Shown here in pieces: positions 40,898 to 48,565 of a stretch of DNA of 64,000 nucleotides (positions are counted from its first letter, which is position 1; every line of letters starts with the position of its first letter). A model generated the notes under the pieces. The model was given only the letters and a program-made list of their open reading frames with translations, was not told the DNA's origin and did no database searches. Position numbers and translations under genes: made by a program. Location of the stretch: assembly GCF_007830125.1 (NCBI RefSeq), contig NZ_VLLG01000003.1, forward strand, positions 796,247 to 860,246, in the 5' to 3' direction. Origin of the DNA: Chitinophaga japonensis. GTDB taxonomy: Bacteria > Bacteroidota > Bacteroidia > Chitinophagales > Chitinophagaceae.

Positions 40898-40928
40898 TAA
40901 CTAATAAAATATCAGCTAGTTACAAATA

Positions 40929-40962
40929 AAAAGGGTCCCGGCTCTCCCGGGACCTTTTTTAT
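40929..40962 (+). terminator. Attenuator terminator 2 of the aromatic operon
   Basis: GGTCCCGG (40934-40941) pairs perfectly with CCGGGACC (40947-40954) over a five-base loop, flanked by A and T tracts that extend the stem. It lies 38 bases before the pheA ATG. Confidence 0.92.
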
Positions 40963-40999
40963 TATGACCAGTTAAGCATTATTAAACAAACACATTTTT

Positions 41000-41824
41000 A
41001 TGCGGATCGCAATCCAGGGTTTTGAAGGATCTTTTCACCAGATAGCTGCACAGGGATATTTCGGCAGGCATACGGAAGTGGAGTGCTGCGCATCTTTCGC
41101 AGAGCTGGTGAAAAAGGTGAAACAACAGCCCGATGTGGACGCCGGCGTAATGGCCATCGAAAACTCAATTGCCGGAAGCATCCTGCCCAACTACAGCCTG
41201 CTCAAGAACTCCGGGCTGCATGTGAACGGGGAGGTGTACCTGCAGATCAAACAACACCTGATGGTGCTGCCGGGCCAGACCCTGGAAGATATCCGGGAGG
41301 TGCATTCCCATCCCATGGCGCTGCTGCAATGTATGGACTTCCTGGAAAAGCACCCGCATATGAAGCTGGTGGAAACCGAAGACACGGCCCTCAGCGCCAA
41401 ACATGTGCACCAGAAAAAGCTTAAAAGCACCGCTGCTATTGCAGGTAAGCTGGCCGCCGATATCTTTGGCCTGGAGATCATTGCGCCCAACATCCACACC
41501 GTCAGGAACAATTATACCCGTTTCCTGGTGATCTCCCGTAACGGGACGGCCCCGGTGCCGGATGCCAACAAGGCCTCCGTATACTTCCATACCTCGCACG
41601 AGCGGGGCAGCCTGGCCAGGGTGCTGACCAAAATTGCGGACGCAGGCATCAACCTCTCCAAGCTGCAGTCTTTTCCCATACCCGCCCGGGAATGGACCTA
41701 CTATTTCCACGCGGATATGGAGTTTGACGACCTGGAGCTTTTTAACAAGGGGCTGGCGCGCATCACGCCCCTGACAGAAAACCTGAAAGTATTAGGCATC
41801 TATAAAAAAGGTAATACACATTGA
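41000..41824 (+). CDS. pheA: Prephenate dehydratase
   Basis: Converts prephenate to phenylpyruvate. This 274-residue stand-alone dehydratase starts at once with the catalytic domain (IAIQGFEGSFHQIAAQGYF, then GVMAIENSIAGSI near residue 49). It carries the NNYTRFLVIS motif near residue 172 with the catalytic Thr, and ends in an ACT domain (RGSLARVLTKIADAGINLSK) for Phe feedback. No chorismate mutase domain is fused; that activity is in the DAHP synthase gene further down. First structural gene after the tandem attenuators. Confidence 0.95.
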   Translation: MRIAIQGFEGSFHQIAAQGYFGRHTEVECCASFAELVKKVKQQPDVDAGVMAIENSIAGSILPNYSLLKNSGLHVNGEVYLQIKQHLMVLPGQTLEDIREVHSHPMALLQCMDFLEKHPHMKLVETEDTALSAKHVHQKKLKSTAAIAGKLAADIFGLEIIAPNIHTVRNNYTRFLVISRNGTAPVPDANKASVYFHTSHERGSLARVLTKIADAGINLSKLQSFPIPAREWTYYFHADMEFDDLELFNKGLARITPLTENLKVLGIYKKGNTH

Positions 41825-41934
41825 AAAATCCAAATTCCAAATCCCAAACGGAGGACAGCTACTTTACAAATAGCAGTTTACCGATAGTTTAAGGGATATA
41901 TGCACGGTTTGGGATTTGGAATTTAGAATTTTTT
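41824..41934. repeat. Palindromic interspersed repeat, family A, copy 7
   Basis: Left arm 41824-41850 (AATCCAAATTCCAAATCCCA), right arm 41907-41934 (GGTTTGGGATTTGGAATTTA). The core at 41870-41907 reads TAGCAGTTTACCGATAGTTT then AAGGGATATATGCACGG. It is the shortest copy and lies inside the aromatic operon between pheA and the aminotransferase gene, where both genes keep the same direction. Confidence 0.9.
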
Positions 41935-41948
41935 AAACATTGGAATTT

Positions 41949-43115
41949 ATGAACATAGCGGTAGCCAAAAGATTACAGCACACGGAGGAATACTACTTTT
42001 CCAGGAAGCTGCGCGAGATAGACGAGATGAACAAGGCAGGCGCCAACGTCATCAACCTGGGCATAGGCAGCCCGGACCTGCCGCCGCATCCTTCCGTGAT
42101 AGCCGCGCTGAACGAGCAGGCGCAAAAGCCCGGCACCCATGCCTACCAGGGCTACAAGGGCATACCTGCCCTGCGCAGGGCCATGGCGGACTGGTACGGC
42201 CGCTTCTACGGCGTAACCCTGGATGCAGATACCGAAGTGCTGCCGCTGATAGGCTCCAAGGAAGGGATCATGCACATCTGCATGACCTACCTGCAGGAAG
42301 GCGATGAAGCCCTGGTGCCCAATCCCGGCTATCCTACCTACCGCTCCGCCGTACAACTGAGCGGCGCTACCGTGGTGGAGTACGACCTGGAAGAAAAGAA
42401 TGGCTGGCTGCCGGACCTGGAGGCTTTATCCCAAAAAGACCTGAGCCGCGTAAAGATCATGTGGGTCAACTATCCCCATATGCCTACCGGTGCCATGGCC
42501 GGTGCGGACTTTGCCCGGCAGTTGGTGCAGTTTGCCCGCACCCATAACATCCTGGTATGTCACGATAATCCTTACAGCTTTATACTGAACGACCGCCCGG
42601 AAAGCCTGCTGCAGGCGCCGGGTGCAAAGGAGGTGGTGCTGGAGCTCAACTCGCTGAGCAAATCCTCCAACATGGCGGGCTGGCGGGTAGGCATGCTGGC
42701 CGGCAGTGCAGACAGGATCAATGAAGTGCTGCGCTTCAAGAGCAATATGGACTCCGGCATGTTCCAGCCGGTGCAGATGGCTGCCGTAAAGGCGCTGGAG
42801 CTGGGCCAGGACTGGTACGACAGCCTGAACAGCATTTACCGCGCCCGCCGTCACAAGGTGTTTGAGCTGCTGGAACTGCTGGGCTGTACTTTTGATACCC
42901 GCCAGGTAGGCATGTTTGTATGGGCCGCTATTCCCGCCACGGAGCAGGACGGCTACACGCTTACGGACCGGATACTGCAGCAGGCAAAGGTGTTCATTAC
43001 CCCCGGCGGCATATTTGGCAGTAACGGCCAGCGCTACATCCGCGTAAGCCTCTGTAAGGACGAAGCGGTATTTGATGAAGCTATTAACCGGATCAGGTCA
43101 GCAATTAATAATTAA
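41949..43115 (+). CDS. Class I/II PLP aminotransferase (probable aromatic aminotransferase)
   Basis: A 388-residue fold-type I aminotransferase with GIGSPDLPPHPSVIAALNEQ near residue 33, VNYPHMPTGA near residue 177, and the PLP Lys in NSLSKSSNMAGWRVGMLAG near residue 238. In this operon it would supply the final transamination of phenylpyruvate and 4-hydroxyphenylpyruvate to Phe and Tyr; LL-diaminopimelate-type activity is another family possibility. ATG 41949 is chosen, since the TTG at 41940 lies at the edge of the repeat. Confidence 0.88.
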   Translation: MNIAVAKRLQHTEEYYFSRKLREIDEMNKAGANVINLGIGSPDLPPHPSVIAALNEQAQKPGTHAYQGYKGIPALRRAMADWYGRFYGVTLDADTEVLPLIGSKEGIMHICMTYLQEGDEALVPNPGYPTYRSAVQLSGATVVEYDLEEKNGWLPDLEALSQKDLSRVKIMWVNYPHMPTGAMAGADFARQLVQFARTHNILVCHDNPYSFILNDRPESLLQAPGAKEVVLELNSLSKSSNMAGWRVGMLAGSADRINEVLRFKSNMDSGMFQPVQMAAVKALELGQDWYDSLNSIYRARRHKVFELLELLGCTFDTRQVGMFVWAAIPATEQDGYTLTDRILQQAKVFITPGGIFGSNGQRYIRVSLCKDEAVFDEAINRIRSAINN

Positions 43116-43119
43116 GCAC

Positions 43120-43962
43120 ATGATCGCAACTATCATAGGAGTAGGACTGATCGGAGGATCGCTGGCTATCACCCTCAGGGAAAAGGGGATGGTGAGCCGG
43201 GTCATTGGCGTGGATCAGCAGGAAAGCAACCTGCAGAAAGCAAGGGAACTAAACATCATTGACGAAGCCGCGAGCCTGGAAGACGCCCTGCAGCGCGCAA
43301 AGCTCATCGTACTGGCGATACCGGTAGATGCGCTGCTGCAATTGCTGCCGGCCGTGCTGGACAAGGTGCAGCCACACCAGGTGATCGTAGACATGGGCTC
43401 TACAAAAGAAAAAATATTGCAGCTCGTTGCCGGCCATCCCAACAGGGGACGCTTTGTAGCGGCCCATCCCATGGCCGGCACCGAGTATTCCGGCCCCGAA
43501 GCCGCCATACCAGACCTTTTTACCAACCGCACCATGGTGCTGTGCGATGTAATGAACAGCGATGAAGACGCGCTGGAGCTGGTGGAAAACCTGGTAGACG
43601 CACTGCAGATGCGCCTGGTGTACATGAATGCCAGGGAGCATGACCTGCACACGGCCTACGTATCCCACATCTCCCACATCACCTCTTTTGCGCTGGCGCT
43701 GACCGTGCTGAAAAAGGAAAAGGAGCAGGGGCGCATTTTCGAGCTGGCCAGCGGCGGTTTTGAATCTACGGTGCGGCTGGCCAAAAGCTCGCCGGACATG
43801 TGGGTGCCTATCTTCAAGCACAACCGCAGCAATGTGCTGGACGTGCTGGAAGAGCATATCCACCAGTTGGAGCAGATGAAGCAGCTACTGGAAGCGGAAG
43901 ACTACGACACCTTCTATAAATTGATACAGAAATCCAATAAAATCAGGAAAATTTTAAAATAA
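43120..43962 (+). CDS. tyrA: Prephenate dehydrogenase
   Basis: NAD(P)-dependent oxidative decarboxylation of prephenate to 4-hydroxyphenylpyruvate. This 280-residue protein has the Rossmann loop IIGVGLIGGSLAITLREKG at residues 5-23, the catalytic-region AAHPMAGTEYSGPEAA near residue 117, and the helical C-terminal half (YVSHISHITSFALAL, SSPDMWVPIF). No ACT or chorismate mutase domain is present. ATG 43120 starts directly with the Rossmann strand; an earlier frame start at 43072 overlaps the aminotransferase gene. Confidence 0.93.
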   Translation: MIATIIGVGLIGGSLAITLREKGMVSRVIGVDQQESNLQKARELNIIDEAASLEDALQRAKLIVLAIPVDALLQLLPAVLDKVQPHQVIVDMGSTKEKILQLVAGHPNRGRFVAAHPMAGTEYSGPEAAIPDLFTNRTMVLCDVMNSDEDALELVENLVDALQMRLVYMNAREHDLHTAYVSHISHITSFALALTVLKKEKEQGRIFELASGGFESTVRLAKSSPDMWVPIFKHNRSNVLDVLEEHIHQLEQMKQLLEAEDYDTFYKLIQKSNKIRKILK

Positions 43963-43971
43963 CGATCACTC

Positions 43972-45069
43972 ATGGAACAGATCTTAGCAAAAACAAAATT
44001 CGCTGATCCGTCATCTGACAAGAAGCCGCTGATCATTTCAGGGCCCTGCAGCGCAGAAACGGAAGAGCAGGTGCTGGCCACGGCGCTGGCGCTGTCAAAA
44101 ACCGGCAAGGTAGACGTCCTGCGCGCCGGTATCTGGAAACCCCGTACCCGCCCCGGCTCCTTTGAAGGCATCGGCACCAGGGGGCTGCCCTGGCTGCAGA
44201 AAGCCAAGGAGCTTACTGGCATGCCCGTTGCTATTGAAGTAGCTACCGGCAAGCAGGTGGAAGACGCGCTGCATTTTGGCGTGGACATCCTGTGGGTAGG
44301 CGCCCGTACTACGGTAAACCCTTTCTCCGTACAGGAAGTAGCCGATGCCCTGAAAGGCGTGGATACCACCGTATTGATCAAGAACCCGATCAATCCTGAC
44401 CTGGAACTGTGGATAGGCGCGGTAGAGCGTATCCAGAAAGCAGGCATCACCAAAGTGGGCCTCATACACCGCGGCTTTTCCAGCTACGGCAATACCGAAT
44501 ACCGCAATGCGCCCATGTGGCACCTGCCCATCGAGCTGAAACGCCGTATGCCCGGGCTGCCCATGATCTGCGATCCCAGCCACATAGGCGGCCGCCGCGA
44601 CATCCTGCAGGACATTGCCCAGGAAGCGGTAGACCTGGATTACGACGGCCTGATGCTGGAAACCCACGTAGACCCTGACAATGCATGGAGCGACGCCAAG
44701 CAGCAGGTAACGCCGGAAAGACTGGCAGAGATATTGGATGGTATTACATGGAGGCATGAGCGCACCGATAAAAAGGAATTCAACACGGCGCTGGAAAAAC
44801 TGCGTGCGCAGATCAACCAGATCGACGACGAGATCATGCAGTTGCTGGGCAACCGTATGAAGGTGGCCGAAAAAATAGGCGAGTACAAGAAAGAGAACAA
44901 CATCACCATCCTGCAGACCAACCGCTGGAACGAAATACTGGACCGCGGTATCCGCAAAGGCGAAAAACTGGGGCTGACCAAGGATTTCATCCTGAAATAC
45001 TTTGACGCCGTGCACCTGGAATCCATCAACAGGCAGAACCGGGTAATGAACGAGGACAAGGAAAAATAA
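43972..45069 (+). CDS. DAHP synthase fused to chorismate mutase (type II, AroQ)
   Basis: Bifunctional entry enzyme: DAHP synthase makes 3-deoxy-D-arabino-heptulosonate 7-phosphate and the C-terminal mutase turns chorismate into prephenate. In this 365-residue protein the N-terminal barrel shows IISGPCSAETEEQ near residue 18, RAGIWKPRTRPGSFEG near residue 45 and ICDPSHIGGRRDI near residue 200. The last 90 residues are the AroQ helical domain (LRAQINQIDDEIMQLLGNRM, VAEKIGEYKKEN). The order DAHPS-CM is usual in Bacteroidota; coupling lets prephenate-pathway ligands inhibit the first step. Confidence 0.94.
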   Translation: MEQILAKTKFADPSSDKKPLIISGPCSAETEEQVLATALALSKTGKVDVLRAGIWKPRTRPGSFEGIGTRGLPWLQKAKELTGMPVAIEVATGKQVEDALHFGVDILWVGARTTVNPFSVQEVADALKGVDTTVLIKNPINPDLELWIGAVERIQKAGITKVGLIHRGFSSYGNTEYRNAPMWHLPIELKRRMPGLPMICDPSHIGGRRDILQDIAQEAVDLDYDGLMLETHVDPDNAWSDAKQQVTPERLAEILDGITWRHERTDKKEFNTALEKLRAQINQIDDEIMQLLGNRMKVAEKIGEYKKENNITILQTNRWNEILDRGIRKGEKLGLTKDFILKYFDAVHLESINRQNRVMNEDKEK

Positions 45070-45071
45070 AT

Positions 45072-46097
45072 ATGCGGACACTCAAACATCAATTCGGGCA
45101 AAGCGCCACCACCTACTACCTGGACGGGCAGTTGGACAGACTGGGGGAATATGTGGACATACAGCGGACCATACTGGTGATGGATGAGAACGTGGAGCAA
45201 CATCATGGCGCCAGGCTACCCGGCTGGAAAAAGCTGGTGATACCGGACGGCGAGGAGAACAAGAACATGGAAGTGCTGCAGCAGATCGTGAACGGCCTTA
45301 TAGAGCTGGAAGCAGACCGCAAGACCACCCTGGTAGGCATTGGCGGCGGTATGCTCACGGACATGGCCGGCTTTGCCGCCGCCATTTACATGCGGGGCAT
45401 TCCCTTCGGTTTTGTGCCCACTACGCTGCTGGCGCAGGTGGATGCATCCATCGGCGGCAAGAACGGCATCAGCCACGGGCAGCACAAGAACATGCTGGGC
45501 ACCATCCGGCAGCCCTCCTTCATTCTCTTTGATTACACGCTGCCGGCCACCATGCCGGATGAAGAGTGGCACAACGGTTTTGCAGAGATCATCAAGTATG
45601 CCTGCATACTGGATGCAGACCTGTTCACCTACCTGGAGCAGCACCGCGACAAAGCAATGGAGCGCAACGTGGACGTGCTGCGCTACCTGGTAGAACGGTC
45701 CGTGGAATTGAAAACGCAGGTGGTGCTGGAAGATGAATTTGAGACCGGCTCCCGCCGCTGGCTCAACTTCGGGCATACGCTGGGGCACGCGGTGGAAAAG
45801 CTGGAAGGTATCGCGCATGGTCAGGCAGTAGCCATCGGGATGGTAGCTGCCGCCAAGATATCCGAGAAGCTGGCCGGGCTGCCGGCTGAGCAGACCAACC
45901 GGCTGATACGGCTCATTAACGATTACCAGTTGCCGGTAACGCTGACCTCCAACAAGGAAAAGGTATTTGACATTTTCCGGCTGGACAAGAAACGCGAAAA
46001 GGATGTGATCCATTTCGTACTGCTCGAAACCATCGGGAAGGCCATTACCAAGCCGGTGCCGCTGACAGAACTGAAAAAGCTGCTGGAGGAAATGTGA
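45072..46097 (+). CDS. aroB: 3-Dehydroquinate synthase
   Basis: NAD- and metal-dependent second step of the shikimate pathway. This 341-residue protein has the NAD loop GIGGGMLTDMAGFAAAIYMRG near residue 95 and PTTLLAQVDASIGGKNGIS near residue 116. The metal ligands lie in HNGFAEIIKYA and NFGHTLGHAVEKL (about 174 and 233). It starts two bases after the DAHP synthase stop. The other trunk genes aroD, aroE and aroK are not in the window. Confidence 0.96.
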   Translation: MRTLKHQFGQSATTYYLDGQLDRLGEYVDIQRTILVMDENVEQHHGARLPGWKKLVIPDGEENKNMEVLQQIVNGLIELEADRKTTLVGIGGGMLTDMAGFAAAIYMRGIPFGFVPTTLLAQVDASIGGKNGISHGQHKNMLGTIRQPSFILFDYTLPATMPDEEWHNGFAEIIKYACILDADLFTYLEQHRDKAMERNVDVLRYLVERSVELKTQVVLEDEFETGSRRWLNFGHTLGHAVEKLEGIAHGQAVAIGMVAAAKISEKLAGLPAEQTNRLIRLINDYQLPVTLTSNKEKVFDIFRLDKKREKDVIHFVLLETIGKAITKPVPLTELKKLLEEM

Positions 46098-46190
46098 AGC
46101 AGGAAGTACGAAGTAAGAAGTAAGAAATATGAAGTAGGAAGTAGGAAGTAGGACCTGTCCGGAGTTTTCATACTTCGTACATCTTGCTTC
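46096..46190. repeat. Palindromic interspersed repeat, family C (GAAGTAG heptads)
   Basis: Left arm 46096-46152 starts GAAGCAGGAAGTACGAAGTA and continues with AAGTAAG and GAAGTAG heptads. Right arm 46171-46190 is TACTTCGTACATCTTGCTTC, whose complement matches the start of the left arm at 18 of 20 positions. The core is short (ACCTGTCCGGAGTTTTCA). It lies inside the aromatic operon between aroB and aroA. Confidence 0.85.
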
Positions 46191-46220
46191 AACTATCAAA
46201 ACACTGAAAGAAAGAACCAC

Positions 46221-47498
46221 ATGAAAGTCATACTATCACCGGGTGAAATAAGAGGCACGGTTACCGCCAATCCTTCCAAAAGCGCCATGCAGCGCGCAGT
46301 AGCCGCTGCATTGCTGAGCAACGGGAGAACGCTGATCCACAATCCCGGCTTCAGCAACGATTGCCTGGCCGCGCTGGAAGTAGCGGAAAACCTGGGCGCC
46401 AGGATCAGGCGGGTAGGGGAGGATATAGAGATCACCAGCAACGGGGTAAAGCCATTTTATGATACTATTAACTGCGGGGAATCCGGTTTGGGCATCCGCA
46501 TGTTCACCCCCATTGCCGCGCTGGCGGACCTGGCCATTACCATTAACGGGCATGGCAGCCTGGCTACGCGGCCCATGGATTTCTTTGAGCAGGTGCTGCC
46601 GCAGCTCGGCGTACAGTGCAGCACCAACCAGGGAAAGCTGCCCCTGCACATCAAAGGCCCCCTGCAACCGAAAGACATTACCATCGACGGCTCCCTCAGC
46701 TCCCAGTTCCTGACCGGCCTGCTGATGGCCTACGGAGCGGTGGCGGAAAATGCCACCATCACCGTAAAGGACCTGAAGAGCAAGCCCTATATAGCGCTCA
46801 CCCTGCAGTTGATGGAGCAATTTGGCGTAAAGGTGGAGCAGCGCAATTTTGAGCAGTTCCGCTTCGGCAAAAAGCAGGCGTACCGCGCAGGCGAGTACAC
46901 GGTGGAAGGTGACTGGAGCGGCGCGGCCTTTTTACTGGTAGCTGCTGCAGTGGCGGGTAAAGCGGAGGTGCACCACCTCAACACCCAGTCCGCCCAATCG
47001 GATAAAGCGATCCTCCAGGCGCTTGAAAAAGCCGGCGCGCACATTATGCCCGGCGTGTTTACCGTGATCGTGGAAAAAGGCGGGCTGCAGGCATTTGATT
47101 TTGATGCTACAGACTGCCCGGACCTGTTTCCCCCGCTGGTAGCCCTGGCTGCTAACTGTAACGGTACTACGAAAATTAAAGGCGTGAGCCGGCTGGCGCA
47201 TAAGGAAAGCGATCGTGGCAAAACCCTGCAGGAGGAGTTCGGGAAAATGGGTATCCGCATTGAGCTGATGGGCGATGAAATGCTGGTGCATGGCGGTACA
47301 GGTATTAAAGGCGCCGGCGTGCATTCCCACAATGATCACCGCATTGCCATGGCCTGCGGCGTAGCGGCCCTTACCGCAGATAAGCCCGTAGTGATTGATA
47401 ATGCAGAGGCTATTAACAAATCCTATCCTGAATTTTTTGAACATTTGCAGAAGATAGGCGCTTCCCTGACAAGGGAGGAAGCTGCAGTTAAAAATTAA
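46221..47498 (+). CDS. aroA: 3-Phosphoshikimate 1-carboxyvinyltransferase (EPSP synthase)
   Basis: Adds the enolpyruvyl group to shikimate 3-phosphate. This 425-residue protein has the two-domain repeat fold with NPSKSAMQRAVAAALLSNG near residue 17, GESGLGIRMFTPIAALAD near residue 88, SLSSQFLTGLLMAYGAVAE near residue 158, and the C-terminal HNDHRIAMACGVAAL near residue 372. It is 124 bases from aroB, across a family C palindrome. Confidence 0.95.
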   Translation: MKVILSPGEIRGTVTANPSKSAMQRAVAAALLSNGRTLIHNPGFSNDCLAALEVAENLGARIRRVGEDIEITSNGVKPFYDTINCGESGLGIRMFTPIAALADLAITINGHGSLATRPMDFFEQVLPQLGVQCSTNQGKLPLHIKGPLQPKDITIDGSLSSQFLTGLLMAYGAVAENATITVKDLKSKPYIALTLQLMEQFGVKVEQRNFEQFRFGKKQAYRAGEYTVEGDWSGAAFLLVAAAVAGKAEVHHLNTQSAQSDKAILQALEKAGAHIMPGVFTVIVEKGGLQAFDFDATDCPDLFPPLVALAANCNGTTKIKGVSRLAHKESDRGKTLQEEFGKMGIRIELMGDEMLVHGGTGIKGAGVHSHNDHRIAMACGVAALTADKPVVIDNAEAINKSYPEFFEHLQKIGASLTREEAAVKN

Positions 47499-47516
47499 AA
47501 AGTAAATCTGATCTCA

Positions 47517-48515
47517 ATGAATGGTTTTGGCAGAATATTCCGGGTGAACGTTTTTGGAGAATCGCATGGCGCCAGCGTAGGCGTAAATATTGACGGCGTG
47601 CCGGCCGGCATCCCCCTGCAGCAGGAAGATTTCCTGCCGGACCTGGAGCGGCGAAAGGGCGGCGCCCGGGGCACCACTCCCCGCAAGGAAGAAGACCTGC
47701 CATTCATTAAATCCGGCGTGTTCAATGACCGTACTACCGGTGCGCCCATTACCATTCTTTTTGAGAACAACAATACCCGCAGCGCCGATTATGAAAAGCT
47801 GCGGGAGTTTCCCCGGCCGGGACATGCGGATTTTGTAGCCACCAAAAAGTTTGGCGGCTTCGAGGATTACCGGGGCGGGGGGCACTTCAGCGGCCGCCTT
47901 ACGCTCAACCTGGTAGCGGCCGGCGTGATCGCCAAAAAGATATTGGGTGCGGGTATTACCGTAAAGGCCCATTTAAAGGAAGTAGGCGGCTTTGCCGACC
48001 CGGAGCAGGGCCTGGAAGCGGCCATCGCTGCAAAGGACTCCGTAGGCGGCATCGTGGAATGCACCGTGGATGGACTGCCTATTGGCCTGGGTGAGCCGTT
48101 CTTTGATTCCGTGGAATCCTGCATTGCCCATGCGGCTTTTTCCATTCCTGCCATTAAAGGCATTGAGTTTGGCGCCGGCTTTGCCGCCGCCCGTATGAAA
48201 GGCCTGGAGCATAACGACTCCATTGTGGATGATACCGGAAAAACAGCCACGAATAACGCTGGCGGCGTAGTAGGAGGCATTACCAACGGTAATCCCCTGG
48301 TGTTCCGCGTAGCCGTAAAACCTACCAGCAGCACTCCAAAGGAACAGCAAACTCTGAATATTAAAAGCGGCGAAGTGGAAACCTTCAGCGTAAAGGGCCG
48401 CCATGATCTCTGCATCGCTCTCCGCGTGCCGGTGGTACTGGAAGCGGTGACCGCCATGGTGCTGGCGGACCTGGTGTTGCTGGAACAAAGGGTGGGAAGA
48501 GTGGCCGGAAACTAA
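47517..48515 (+). CDS. aroC: Chorismate synthase
   Basis: FMN-dependent last step of the common aromatic pathway. This 332-residue protein has FRVNVFGESHGASVGVNIDG near residue 5 (signature 1), RPGHADFVATKKFGGFEDYRGGG near residue 100 with the FMN-binding segment, and RMKGLEHNDSIVDDTGK near residue 225. Slightly short for the family (about 350-360) but with both ends intact. Last gene of the operon, followed by a terminator. Confidence 0.96.
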   Translation: MNGFGRIFRVNVFGESHGASVGVNIDGVPAGIPLQQEDFLPDLERRKGGARGTTPRKEEDLPFIKSGVFNDRTTGAPITILFENNNTRSADYEKLREFPRPGHADFVATKKFGGFEDYRGGGHFSGRLTLNLVAAGVIAKKILGAGITVKAHLKEVGGFADPEQGLEAAIAAKDSVGGIVECTVDGLPIGLGEPFFDSVESCIAHAAFSIPAIKGIEFGAGFAAARMKGLEHNDSIVDDTGKTATNNAGGVVGGITNGNPLVFRVAVKPTSSTPKEQQTLNIKSGEVETFSVKGRHDLCIALRVPVVLEAVTAMVLADLVLLEQRVGRVAGN

Positions 48516-48545
48516 AAAAGGAAGCTGTAACAGCTTCCCTTTTAT
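48514..48545. terminator. Terminator at the end of the aromatic operon
   Basis: GGAAGCTG (48520-48527) pairs with CAGCTTCC (48531-48538) over loop TAA, with A and T tracts either side; it can serve both aroC and the convergent FKBP gene. Confidence 0.88.
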
Positions 48546-48565
48546 CAAAAATCCTTTATACTTTA

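Noticed and set aside
1917..41934. A CRISPR-like array made of the TTTGGAA repeats
   Set aside because: The repeats are 7-bp tandem units mirrored as inverted arms at scattered loci, with no regular spacers and no cas genes.
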